From an uncultured Clostridia bacterium (lineage in GTDB: Bacteria; Bacillota; Clostridia; Christensenellales; Borkfalkiaceae): 11,848 nucleotides of DNA. The stretch lies in the NCBI GenBank assembly GCA_947177825.1, contig CAMWWA010000023.1, forward strand, positions 1 through 11,848, in the 5' to 3' direction. The translations under genes and the position numbers were made by a program. Within the stretch, counting starts at the first letter, position 1. Each line of letters begins with the position of its first letter. Shown here piece after piece: positions 5,408-11,848 of the stretch. Below the pieces are notes generated by a model. The model made no database searches. It was not told the DNA's origin and saw only the letters and a list, made by a program, of their open reading frames with translations.

Positions 5408-6808
5408 TTATTTTGAAAGCACGACAACCGTTTCCACGTGCTTTGTCTGGGGGAACATATCGAAGGGGGTGACGGAAATTATGCGGTAATAACCGCTAAT
5501 ACCGTCGGACGAATAGGACGGATTTTTGACAAGCTGACCGTCCGCCTCCTTTAAGCTGCCGCACAGAAGTCCCAAATCGCGCGCGAGCGTTGCGGGGTTG
5601 CAGGAAACCAGCACCACCTTTTCCGCGCCGCTTGCAAGCACCGCCTTTATAACCGACCGCTCCATGCCCTTGCGCGGCGGGTCGCACACGATTGCGCGCT
5701 TATATCCCGCGCTGAGCGCAAACACCTCGTCAATCTTATCCTCTACCGCGCCGCAGTAATTGAACATTCTGTCCGACAGTCCGTTCAGCTCTTTAAGCTC
5801 GTCCGCACACGCAACCGCTTCGGGCACGATTTCAATGCCGTAAGCCGAGCGGCACGCCTTTGCCAGCATTGCGGTAAGAAGTCCGCCGCCGCTGTACAAA
5901 TCGACCGCAACTGTATCCCCGTCCTTTACCGCGTCGATGACAGCACGGTATAAAAGCTTGCGCACTCCGTCGTTGACCTGCAAAAAGGTATTGGCGCCCG
6001 CTCTGAACTTAATGCCCCCGTCCTCGCCCGTAAAATAACCTTCACCGCGGCATATGTGCCACTCTTTGCCGAAAATTACGTTGCTTTTCGCCTTATTTAC
6101 GTTGAGCCACAGGGTAAAGCTTTTAAAATTGCACGCCAGCGCGTCGGCGAATTTTTCAAGATTTATGCGCGAAGTCGCAACCACGGTAACGACCAGGCTG
6201 CTGTCCACCTCGCGCGCGACGAGATGACGGATATCGCCCGTATAAGTGCTTTCGTCGTAACCGGTTAGCCCCGCCTCTTTCATAAAGGACGTGAGCGCGG
6301 CGATTAGCGCGCCCGACCATTCGGCTTGAAGCGAGCAGGAATTTATTGGCACTATGCGGTGGGAACGGGGCGCGAAAAAGCCCGTGACCGTGTTTCCCTC
6401 TCCGTCCACTCCGACGGGCAGGGCAAGCTTGTTGCGGTAACCGTACTGCTTTTCGCCCGATACCGTCCGGTTGACCTCGACGTCCAGTCCGCCGATTTTT
6501 TTAAGGCAGTTTTGCACGAGCCGTCTTTTGAAATCGAGCTGGACGGAATAAGCCGCGTGCTGCAGCTGGCAGCCGCCGCACTTTTCGAAATGCGGACAGA
6601 CGGGCTCAACCCTGTCGGGCGAAAGGTTGTGCACCTCGGTAAGCTTGCCGTAAGCGACCTTGCCCGAAATCTTAAGCGCCTTAAAGGACACCTTTTCGCC
6701 GACCAGGCAAAATGGCACGAACGCGGTGCTATCCTCCCATTTTATAACGCCCTCCCCCTCGCTGCCGAGAGAGAGGACTTCCCCTTTGTATTCCTTATTC
6801 TTTTCCAT
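5408..6808 (-). CDS. rlmD: 23S rRNA (uracil-5-)-methyltransferase, RlmD/RlmCD type
   Basis: A 466-aa TrmA/RumA-family enzyme that uses S-adenosylmethionine to form 5-methyluridine in 23S rRNA. An N-terminal TRAM domain covers about 5-60. The [4Fe-4S] cysteines are C71, C77 and C80 (CPHFEKCGGC) with a fourth at C158. The SAM site includes the FLQVN motif (275-279), DLYSGGG (303-309) and CDPPRKG (375-381). The catalytic Cys is C403 in VSCNP. The C-terminus has the family end DMFPQTKHVE. In Gram-positives one such enzyme (RlmCD) often modifies both U747 and U1939. Whether this one is single- or dual-site cannot be read from sequence. It starts 12 bp after the membrane-protein gene, with a GGAA ribosome site, in mid-operon. 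Confidence 0.93.
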   Translation of the reverse strand: MEKNKEYKGEVLSLGSEGEGVIKWEDSTAFVPFCLVGEKVSFKALKISGKVAYGKLTEVHNLSPDRVEPVCPHFEKCGGCQLQHAAYSVQLDFKRRLVQNCLKKIGGLDVEVNRTVSGEKQYGYRNKLALPVGVDGEGNTVTGFFAPRSHRIVPINSCSLQAEWSGALIAALTSFMKEAGLTGYDESTYTGDIRHLVAREVDSSLVVTVVATSRINLEKFADALACNFKSFTLWLNVNKAKSNVIFGKEWHICRGEGYFTGEDGGIKFRAGANTFLQVNDGVRKLLYRAVIDAVKDGDTVAVDLYSGGGLLTAMLAKACRSAYGIEIVPEAVACADELKELNGLSDRMFNYCGAVEDKIDEVFALSAGYKRAIVCDPPRKGMERSVIKAVLASGAEKVVLVSCNPATLARDLGLLCGSLKEADGQLVKNPSYSSDGISGYYRIISVTPFDMFPQTKHVETVVVLSK

Positions 6809-6820
6809 GTTTATTCCGTT

Positions 6821-7378
6821 TTATTTCCTTATGCGCGCAACCACGGCGTTGACCGCAAGCTGACAGCGCGATACCAGAAAGTCGTATATAATCCCGATTA
6901 CCGTGCCGACGGTAAAGACCAGCAGGAAGAAATATTTGTTGATAGTTTGGTAAACCGTTTCCGGAAAGAGCGTGCCGCCCATAACTCCGCCGAACACCAG
7001 ATAGTACCCGACGATAAGCATTGCGTCGAACCACAGCGCCTTGACGGGCAGGAATATCCAGTTGTTGAACCTGCTTTTATTTATAAGCGCGCTGACGACG
7101 GGGTGCAGTCCGAAAAACATAATAAAGGGCACGAGGTCCCAGAATTTTGCCGCCGCGCCCATAATTACCGCGAGCACGCACGTGCCCGCATAGGCGAGAA
7201 AACCGCCCTTATAAAACTGTTTGGAAAGGGGCACCATAAGCGCCAGCACCCCGATAAAATAGCCCGTTGCCAGCAGCCAGCCGCTGAGTATGCCTAGCGC
7301 GAGAAAGAGCACCGCCACCGCGCACGATATGCCCGAAAGCGCAATTTCGAACGAGCGTGAATTCTTATTCTTAGGCAT
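6821..7378 (-). CDS. Six-helix integral membrane protein, hypothetical
   Basis: A 185-aa, very hydrophobic protein with about six membrane helices near residues 10-30, 33-51, 58-76, 80-98, 112-133 and 147-168. Basic residues cluster at the N-terminus (MPKNKNSR) and C-terminus (ARIRK), which suggests both ends are cytoplasmic. The size, helix number and small-residue-rich helices resemble the substrate-binding S components of ECF vitamin transporters, but I see no S-component signature and cannot name a substrate. It starts 6 bp after the J-like gene and ends 12 bp before rlmD. Its conserved neighbours are the DUF5685 and J-like genes, so a shared envelope role is the best guess. Confidence 0.78.
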   Translation of the reverse strand: MPKNKNSRSFEIALSGISCAVAVLFLALGILSGWLLATGYFIGVLALMVPLSKQFYKGGFLAYAGTCVLAVIMGAAAKFWDLVPFIMFFGLHPVVSALINKSRFNNWIFLPVKALWFDAMLIVGYYLVFGGVMGGTLFPETVYQTINKYFFLLVFTVGTVIGIIYDFLVSRCQLAVNAVVARIRK

Positions 7379-7384
7379 AACGCG

Positions 7385-8011
7385 TTATCTGCAGCAGCTG
7401 CAAAGGCAGTTAATGCAGGCGTTGAGCGCACAGCACTCCACGCAGTATGAACAGAAGCTTCCGCCCATCTGATTGTCGGAATAGGAGTTCATATCCTGTC
7501 CCCTGTACACGCTTTCGCCCTCTCCGTTTGCGCCGGGTTTGGACGCGTCGTAGGCAATCTTTTCGTTCAGCTTGACGTAGGCTTGCTTATACTTTTCGTT
7601 TTCGCCGTCCAGCCGCATTGCAATTTCAAGCTGTTTCTTACTTTCGTTTACCCAGTTCTTGCGGTAGAACACCACCGACTGAAGATAGTGCCACTGGGCG
7701 CCGCGCTCGTTGAATTCGTCCAGAGCGCGCTGCGCTTCCTGCAAGTCGCCCGCCTTTATAAGCTCTTCAACCCGTGCGAAAGCAGAGCCGTCCTTTTCGC
7801 CCGAGCCGCTTTCAAGCTGTGCAAATTCGGCAAGAAGCTCGTCGTGGGCGACCTGCATTTTAGTCAGCATTCTGGCGGCTTCGTTGCCTGCCTCGCCCTC
7901 TAAAAATCTGTCCTCCAAAAGCTTTGCGCGGAGGGCGGAATACGCCTCCTCGACCTGCTCCGCGGTCGCCCCCTCGGTTAATCCCAAAAGTTCAAGATTG
8001 CGTTTGTTCAT
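7385..8011 (-). CDS. J-like/TPR protein with cysteine-rich tail
   Basis: A 208-aa protein with three parts. Residues 1-63 look like a J domain (LELLGLTEGATAEQVEEAY, later LTKMQVAHDELL), but the HPD motif that activates Hsp70 is replaced near 34-36 (EDRF), so it should not stimulate DnaK in the normal way. Residues 76-152 are TPR-like helix pairs (AFARVEELIKAGDLQEAQRAL, WHYLQSVVFYRKNW, AMRLDGENEKYKQAY). The last 22 residues hold nine cysteines (187, 190, 193, 194, 199, 202, 204, 206, 207), a probable metal-binding, redox or membrane-anchoring tail. The start overlaps the end of the DUF5685 gene by 20 nt. Its fixed partnership with DUF5685 suggests that it serves or presents that protein; this is inferred. 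Confidence 0.78.
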   Translation of the reverse strand: MNKRNLELLGLTEGATAEQVEEAYSALRAKLLEDRFLEGEAGNEAARMLTKMQVAHDELLAEFAQLESGSGEKDGSAFARVEELIKAGDLQEAQRALDEFNERGAQWHYLQSVVFYRKNWVNESKKQLEIAMRLDGENEKYKQAYVKLNEKIAYDASKPGANGEGESVYRGQDMNSYSDNQMGGSFCSYCVECCALNACINCLCSCCR

Positions 8012-8873
8012 CGTTCTTTTTCTTACCTTCTCCGCATTTGCCGTGCACTAGCCGACGGGTTTTCAGCGGAATACCCCTCAATATTATATTATCAGTTAAG
8101 TCGTGATTGAAATAAAATTTTATATTCGAAAGTTGCAGGCGCATATCGGCGAACAGCGTATTGAAAATGAAGTCGATTTCTTCGCCGCACTTACTTACCG
8201 CCTCCGCCTTGGTTGAACACCCGAACGCGTTGTACAGCACGTTGTAGCGCCCCTTTCTGACGTCCTTGTCGTAGTCGTCCAGCGCGTCGGCAAGATATAC
8301 CCACTTGCCAATATCGTAGCAAAGCGCTTCTGTCGCTGGCGTCGCGTATCCGCCCAGCGCGTAGGTCGACAGCTCCTTAATCATAAACGCGGTCGGCTCG
8401 CACGCCTGGTCTATTATCGTGCAATTCGCCTTTTCCAGCTCGCGCTGCTCCCGCATATGCTTTTGTATGATTTCCGCAACCTGCGGATGGCGTTTGAGCG
8501 TGCGCTTAAAGCCCCTTTTGTACATAAACGCAAACGCACCCTTTCTGTCGCCGTCGGTCTTGTCGTCCAGCAGCTTATAGTAGGCGAGCGCGGTGTTCAC
8601 GCACCCTAAAAGCACCGAAATATTATCGGGCTTAGCCATAAAGCGGCGCTTTATTAAATGCAGTCCGCAACGCCGTTTTTCTATCTTTACGTCACAGTTG
8701 GCGATATTGTGCAAAAGCGCCGACATAAACGCCATATCGTAGGTGAGCGCGGACTTGGAAAAGCTGCCGCACCCCTCGCCTATCGACTTGCACATACCGC
8801 AATAAATCGCCTTGTATAAAGTTTCGTCCTTCTTGAATAAATAAGGACTGTCGGGGTTGATATATCCGAACAT
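7992..8873 (-). CDS. DUF5685 family protein
   Basis: A 293-aa protein recognised by its N-terminus (MFGYINPDSP, then KAIYCGMCKSIG with a CxxC at 25/28 and C35). The rest is predicted helical. Two Asp-rich motifs stand out: LLDDKTDGD (101-109, a DDxxD) and DALDDYDKD (196-204), the second followed by KGRYN. Their layout resembles the paired Mg-diphosphate-binding motifs of class I terpenoid/squalene synthase folds. That is my observation, not an established assignment. Other Cys residues (60, 69, 91, 151, 158, 185, 219, 229, 280) are scattered. The start codon overlaps the trpS stop (TAATG), so the two are translationally coupled. No signal peptide or transmembrane helix is clear. The molecular function is unknown. 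Confidence 0.85.
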   Translation of the reverse strand: MFGYINPDSPYLFKKDETLYKAIYCGMCKSIGEGCGSFSKSALTYDMAFMSALLHNIANCDVKIEKRRCGLHLIKRRFMAKPDNISVLLGCVNTALAYYKLLDDKTDGDRKGAFAFMYKRGFKRTLKRHPQVAEIIQKHMREQRELEKANCTIIDQACEPTAFMIKELSTYALGGYATPATEALCYDIGKWVYLADALDDYDKDVRKGRYNVLYNAFGCSTKAEAVSKCGEEIDFIFNTLFADMRLQLSNIKFYFNHDLTDNIILRGIPLKTRRLVHGKCGEGKKKNDEQTQS

Positions 8874-9874
8874 TACGCCTGAAAGAACCCTATCTTTTTA
8901 TATACCTTGGAAAGCGTCTTTCTTGCCGCCCCGTAAGCCTTGCGCGCGCCCTCCGCAAGAACGCCCTGCAGGTACGCCTTGTCGTCCAGAATGCGCTTCT
9001 GCTCCGCCTGTACGGGCGCAAGCTTATCGGCAACCGTTTCGCCCACGGCAAGCTTGAAATCGCCGTAGCCCTTGCCAGCAAACTCCCTTTCCGCCTCGTC
9101 CATGCTCATGCCCGAGAAGGTCGTGTATATCGCAAGCAGGTTGCTCACGCCGGGCTTGTTTTCGGGGTCGTACTTGATGGTGTTGTCGCTGTCCGTGACG
9201 GCGCGCTTGAACTTTCTTATAACGGTGTCCCTGTCGTCTGTCATAAATATGGAGCCGTTGGGATTTTCCGCCGACTTGCTCATCTTTTTGGAAGGGTCCA
9301 GAAGGTCGCAAATCTTAGCGCCCACCTTTGCGTATATGCCCTCGGGCACGGTAAACGTGGGCGAATATGCGTTGTTGAAGCGGATTGCTATGTCGCGCGT
9401 GATTTCCAGGTGCTGGCGCTGGTCCAGCCCCACGGGCACGACGTCCGTCTGATACAAAAGAATGTCCGCCGCCATGAGCACGGGGTAGTCCATAAGCCCC
9501 ATATTGATATTGTCCGCGTGGCGCTTGGATTTATCCTTGAACTGCGTCATACGCTCCATTTCGCCCACGTACGTAAGCGAGTTGAGCGCCCAGCACATTT
9601 CGGCGTGGCAGGGCACGTGCGACTGCACGTAAAAGGTGCATTTTTCGGGGTCTACGCCGCAGGCAATAAAGAGCGCGGCAAGCGCAAGCGTGTTTGCGCG
9701 GAGCTGCGCGGGCTGCTGGCGCACGGTGATTGCGTGCATATCCGCCATTGCGAAAACGCAGTTATAATCGTTCTGATAGGAAGCCCAGTTTCTAAGCGTG
9801 CCGATATAGTTGCCTATGGTCAGGCTGTTGGTCGGCTGAATAGCCGAATACAGGTTTTTTTTATTCTCTTCCAT
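8873..9874 (-). CDS. trpS: Tryptophan--tRNA ligase
   Basis: A 333-aa class I aminoacyl-tRNA synthetase that charges tRNA-Trp, at the normal length for bacterial TrpS (about 330). The HIGH-equivalent is TIGN in PTNSLTIGNYIG (14-25). Family blocks MADMHAITV (43-51), ERMTQFKDKSK (107-117), LLYQTDVVPVGLDQRQHLE (139-157) and the KMSKS loop (197-201, within DPSKKMSKSAEN) are all present. The ribosome site AGAGGAGA is 5-6 nt from the ATG. It is the first gene of a six-gene operon with its own promoter. The leader is only about 28 nt, so it has neither a T-box nor a Trp attenuator. It appears intact. Confidence 0.96.
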   Translation of the reverse strand: MEENKKNLYSAIQPTNSLTIGNYIGTLRNWASYQNDYNCVFAMADMHAITVRQQPAQLRANTLALAALFIACGVDPEKCTFYVQSHVPCHAEMCWALNSLTYVGEMERMTQFKDKSKRHADNINMGLMDYPVLMAADILLYQTDVVPVGLDQRQHLEITRDIAIRFNNAYSPTFTVPEGIYAKVGAKICDLLDPSKKMSKSAENPNGSIFMTDDRDTVIRKFKRAVTDSDNTIKYDPENKPGVSNLLAIYTTFSGMSMDEAEREFAGKGYGDFKLAVGETVADKLAPVQAEQKRILDDKAYLQGVLAEGARKAYGAARKTLSKVYKKIGFFQA

Positions 9875-9908
9875 ATTCTCTCCTCTGCCCGAAACGGTGC
9901 TTTGGATT

Positions 9909-9937
9909 ATTTTACCATATCTTTAGCCGAAAGGCAA
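9909..9937 (-). promoter_or_regulatory. Promoter of the trpS operon
   Basis: On the minus strand the -35 is TTGCCT (9937-9932), followed by a 17-bp spacer and the -10 TAAAAT (9914-9909), with an extended TGG before it. Transcription should start near 9902, about 28 nt before the trpS ATG. No terminator lies between the protease stop (9939) and this promoter, so read-through from the protease gene is also possible. Confidence 0.68.
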
Positions 9938-9938
9938 G

Positions 9939-11357
9939 TTAATCTATCCTGTCGATATCGGAGGGGCGCACAGCCGTTTCCTGCGTTTCCTTTGCCTGCC
10001 CGTCGCGCGTATAGTCAATCTTTATGGTGTCGCTTGCGCGCACGTTTAAAAGCAAATCGGCAATCTGGTACTGTCTTATAATTTCGTACTTTTTGCCGTT
10101 GACCGTTACGGCGGTTATGATATCGCCCACCTTAAGCCCGAGGTCGTTTGCAAGACTGTTCGTCACTTTGTCGGGGCCCTTATCGTTGACCGTCTTTATG
10201 ACGACGTTCTCGCGGATATATCCGCCGCCCGTAGCCCCGTCGTAGACGAAGCGCGAATTTTCCGCCTGGGAAGTAACGCCCAAAAGCGTTCTGCTGGTGT
10301 ACTTAATTCCGTTTCGGGTATTGTAGTATATAACGCCGTCGGCTATGCCCGTCATAATGGACGCGGGAATGGCGTAGTTCATACTGGTTATATCGCTGTC
10401 CCCCGCGTTGTTCAGCCCGATAAGCTCGCCCTGCATATTGAAAAGGCCGCCGCCAGAGTTGCCGTGCGTGAGCGCCGTATCCGTCCTTATGGAGCGGTAG
10501 CTGCGCTCGTTGCCGTCGATAGAGAGCGTAACGTAGTCGCTGTCCACGCTGACGATTCCCTCGGTCACGCTTATGCCGCCGTCGTCGGGGTTGCCCACCG
10601 CGTAGGTATTTTCGCCCACGCTGTAATCATAGCTGACCGTTACGGGCACCGCCTGGGGATTGACCTTTAAAACGTCCGCCGTGTTCGCCCTGATAACCGC
10701 AACGTCGTAATTTATCGCGCCGCCTATATATTTGCACTTTATTGCGTAATCGTCGTAAACAAGTCCCGTTTCGGTGTCGTTGAGAACGGGGCCCGACTCG
10801 CTGCCGTAAAGGTAGGCGCTTATCTCGTTACTAACCTTGGAATCCACCGCCTTGCTGTCGTACACCACGTGGTAGTTTGTGACGATATAGGTATAGTCGG
10901 TTTCCATTTTATAGATGACCGCAGAGCCGCAGTACATGGAAAGTTTATCCGAAAAACGGGACTCGTGGAACGCCGTATACACCTTCATGCAGGAACGCAG
11001 AACGGAATTGAGCGCCGCAGTGCTGTTGTTATTGACCGACAGATACTTTTCACAGAATTCCATAAAAGTCATCTTATCGTCGCTGTAAACCTTTTTGTAG
11101 GTTTCGTAAACGTCCTGCGCGGTAACGTCCTGAGCGTCGGTGCCGTCCTTACCGTTTTCCCCGTCCCTGCCGTTGGTAACGGTGAACTGCGAAGTGGTGC
11201 CGTTGGAGTAGGTTATAGTATAGTAATCTACCAGCCCCACGCTGTCCGTCTTTTGGATGGAAGTAACGCTTACCGAGGAGCCGAACATACAGCCCGAAAA
11301 TACGCCCAGCGAAAGAGCCGCGGCGGCTGCGAAAGATGCCAAAATCTTCTTTTTCAT
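9939..11357 (-). CDS. Lipoprotein trypsin-like serine protease with PDZ domain (HtrA/DegP-like)
   Basis: A 472-aa secreted protease. A lipoprotein signal peptide (KKK, a hydrophobic run, then FSGC with C23 as the lipid-modified residue) anchors it outside the membrane. Residues 40-76 hold a small beta motif and a G-x-D-G spacer (TVTNGRDGENGKDGTD). A helical region follows (78-135). The trypsin-fold domain spans about 138-345, with the triad H163 (IVTNYHVV), D218 (NYDVAVIRA) and S301 (HGNSGGGLF). A C-terminal PDZ domain lies at about 380-455 (LGLKVGDIITAVTVNG). It probably degrades misfolded or specific envelope proteins. The protease order H-D-S and the GNSGG motif are intact, so it should be active. 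It stands alone under its own promoter, not joined to a two-component system. Confidence 0.9.
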   Translation of the reverse strand: MKKKILASFAAAAALSLGVFSGCMFGSSVSVTSIQKTDSVGLVDYYTITYSNGTTSQFTVTNGRDGENGKDGTDAQDVTAQDVYETYKKVYSDDKMTFMEFCEKYLSVNNNSTAALNSVLRSCMKVYTAFHESRFSDKLSMYCGSAVIYKMETDYTYIVTNYHVVYDSKAVDSKVSNEISAYLYGSESGPVLNDTETGLVYDDYAIKCKYIGGAINYDVAVIRANTADVLKVNPQAVPVTVSYDYSVGENTYAVGNPDDGGISVTEGIVSVDSDYVTLSIDGNERSYRSIRTDTALTHGNSGGGLFNMQGELIGLNNAGDSDITSMNYAIPASIMTGIADGVIYYNTRNGIKYTSRTLLGVTSQAENSRFVYDGATGGGYIRENVVIKTVNDKGPDKVTNSLANDLGLKVGDIITAVTVNGKKYEIIRQYQIADLLLNVRASDTIKIDYTRDGQAKETQETAVRPSDIDRID

Positions 11358-11396
11358 AATTTAAAACCCGTATACCTTTAAGTTTTGCCTGTACTA

Positions 11397-11425
11397 ATTA
11401 TATTATGCCAAAGTGCAAAAGTCAA
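11397..11425 (-). promoter_or_regulatory. Promoter of the lipoprotein protease gene
   Basis: On the minus strand the -35 is TTGACT (11425-11420), followed by a 17-bp spacer and a perfect -10 TATAAT (11402-11397). The start should be near 11390, leaving a leader of about 33 nt. Its ribosome site is weak; the nearest purine tract (AAAGG) is about 19 nt from the ATG. The 11426-11520 stretch upstream shows no gene and no clear operator. Confidence 0.85.
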
Positions 11426-11520
11426 AACAAGTTTGTGAATTTTGGGTAAAAAAGCGGTAAGCCACCGCGGGGCAAGTCCTTTAATTACTTACGCGATATA
11501 CAAACCAATCTTCGGCAAAA

Positions 11521-11550
11521 CGAAAATTGCCCGCGGCTTTCGCCGCGGGC
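11521..11550 (-). terminator. Terminator after the pyrophosphatase gene
   Basis: A perfect 9-bp stem of GCCCGCGGC and its complement (11550-11542 with 11537-11529), with a GAAA tetraloop on the minus strand and a short T-rich tail (AATTTTCG). It starts 15 bp after the stop at 11565. Confidence 0.8.
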
Positions 11551-11564
11551 TGATAAACTTTTTA

Positions 11565-11848
11565 TTAAACAATATGGAACACGCTGCCGAACAGATTGTA
11601 CTTGTTAAACAGCACTACCATAACGAGCGAAATGGTGGACATTATCTTGATGAGAATATCAAGGGAAGGTCCTACCGTATCCTTCAAGGGGTCGCCTACG
11701 GTGTCGCCTACGACAGCCGCGTCGTGAGCCGCGTCATAGCCCTCTTCACCCTTCTTTGCGCCCTCGATGCCGCCGCTTTCGATATACTTCTTTGCGTTAT
11801 CCCAGGCGCCGCCCGCGTTGCCCGTGTAGATTGCAAGCATTATTGCCG
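11565..11848 (-). CDS. hppA: Membrane-bound ion-pumping pyrophosphatase, C-terminal end (partial)
   Basis: The reading frame is open to the window edge, so only about 94 C-terminal residues are seen. The full protein of this family is about 650-700 aa. The sequence [14 protein letters not shown], with [20 protein letters not shown] after it, matches the last conserved block of the integral membrane pyrophosphatases. Those residues help bind Mg-pyrophosphate and line the last helices. The enzyme couples pyrophosphate hydrolysis to export of Na+ and/or H+. The final helix ([15 protein letters not shown]) and short tail follow. Ion choice and K+ dependence are set by residues outside the window. 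The ATG at 11840 is an internal Met, not the start. The gene has its own terminator and is separate from the protease gene. Confidence 0.93.
   Translation of the reverse strand, partial: AIMLAIYTGNAGGAWDNAKKYIESGGIEGAKKGEEGYDAAHDAAVVGDTVGDPLKDTVGPSLDILIKIMSTISLVMVVLFNKYNLFGSVFHIV

Noticed and set aside
6326..7297. Long plus-strand ORF of 323 codons
   Set aside because: It lies antisense to rlmD and the six-helix membrane gene, both of which have clear family or membrane features. Its product is an unstructured charged composition typical of a shadow frame.
9875..9938. T-box or Trp attenuator ahead of trpS
   Set aside because: The promoter lies only about 35 bp before the ATG, so the leader is about 28 nt, too short for either element.
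9410..10081. Plus-strand ORF of 223 codons
   Set aside because: It is antisense to trpS and the protease gene, spans their promoter region, and has no recognisable domain.
11426..11528. Possible small RNA or gene between the protease and pyrophosphatase genes
   Set aside because: Only a weak 5-bp hairpin (GCGGT/ACCGC) is visible, with no promoter, ribosome site or T-run to support a feature.

Overview
The window reads as chromosomal DNA of an uncultured low-to-mid-GC Bacillota, most likely a gut-type Clostridia lineage. Supporting signs are strong Shine-Dalgarno sites, near-consensus sigma-A promoters with 17-bp spacers, a membrane pyrophosphatase, a DUF5685/J-like gene pair of the kind seen in Clostridia, and an MIF-type tautomerase. 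Taxonomy is inferred from gene content only. Apart from the first ~1.7 kb everything is on the minus strand. No rRNA, tRNA, insertion sequence, CRISPR array or origin was seen.

Layout. (1) 1-390, plus strand: a self-contained unit made of an AT-rich upstream region, a near-consensus promoter, a structured ~90-nt leader, a 31-codon ORF that I do not recognise, and a strong terminator. (2) 389-1757, plus strand: a promoter whose -35 lies in the previous terminator's T-tract drives two overlapping tandem paralogues. Each has two membrane helices and a beta-rich cytosolic-type domain. A 13-bp hairpin terminator follows. (3) 4872-1761, minus strand: a compact cassette. It encodes a DUF2589-family protein with an extra beta insertion, a large companion protein, two small mainly helical proteins, a stand-alone DeoR/YafY-type HTH protein, and a 54-aa protein on the far side of a short gap. 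Genes abut or overlap, so this looks like one functional unit of unknown role. It is the best candidate here for an undescribed system. (4) 9937-4956, minus strand: one promoter and one terminator bracket six closely packed genes: trpS, a DUF5685 protein, a J-like/TPR/Cys-rich protein, a six-helix membrane protein, a RlmD/RlmCD-type rRNA methyltransferase and an MIF-family tautomerase. (5) 11425-9939, minus strand: a lipoprotein trypsin-like (HtrA/DegP-type) protease with a PDZ domain and its own near-perfect promoter. (6) 11848-11521, minus strand: the C-terminal end of a membrane pyrophosphatase with its terminator.

How they work together. Regions 4-6 combine housekeeping functions (tRNA charging, rRNA methylation, ion pumping, envelope proteolysis) with conserved genes of unknown function. 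The three middle genes of the trpS operon are probably linked to each other, because they are translationally coupled or nearly abutting. Regions 1-3 are the accessory part. The regulatory RNA/peptide unit and the DUF2589 cassette are the least explained by known biology. Family names come from recognising motifs by eye; no database search or structure prediction was run.
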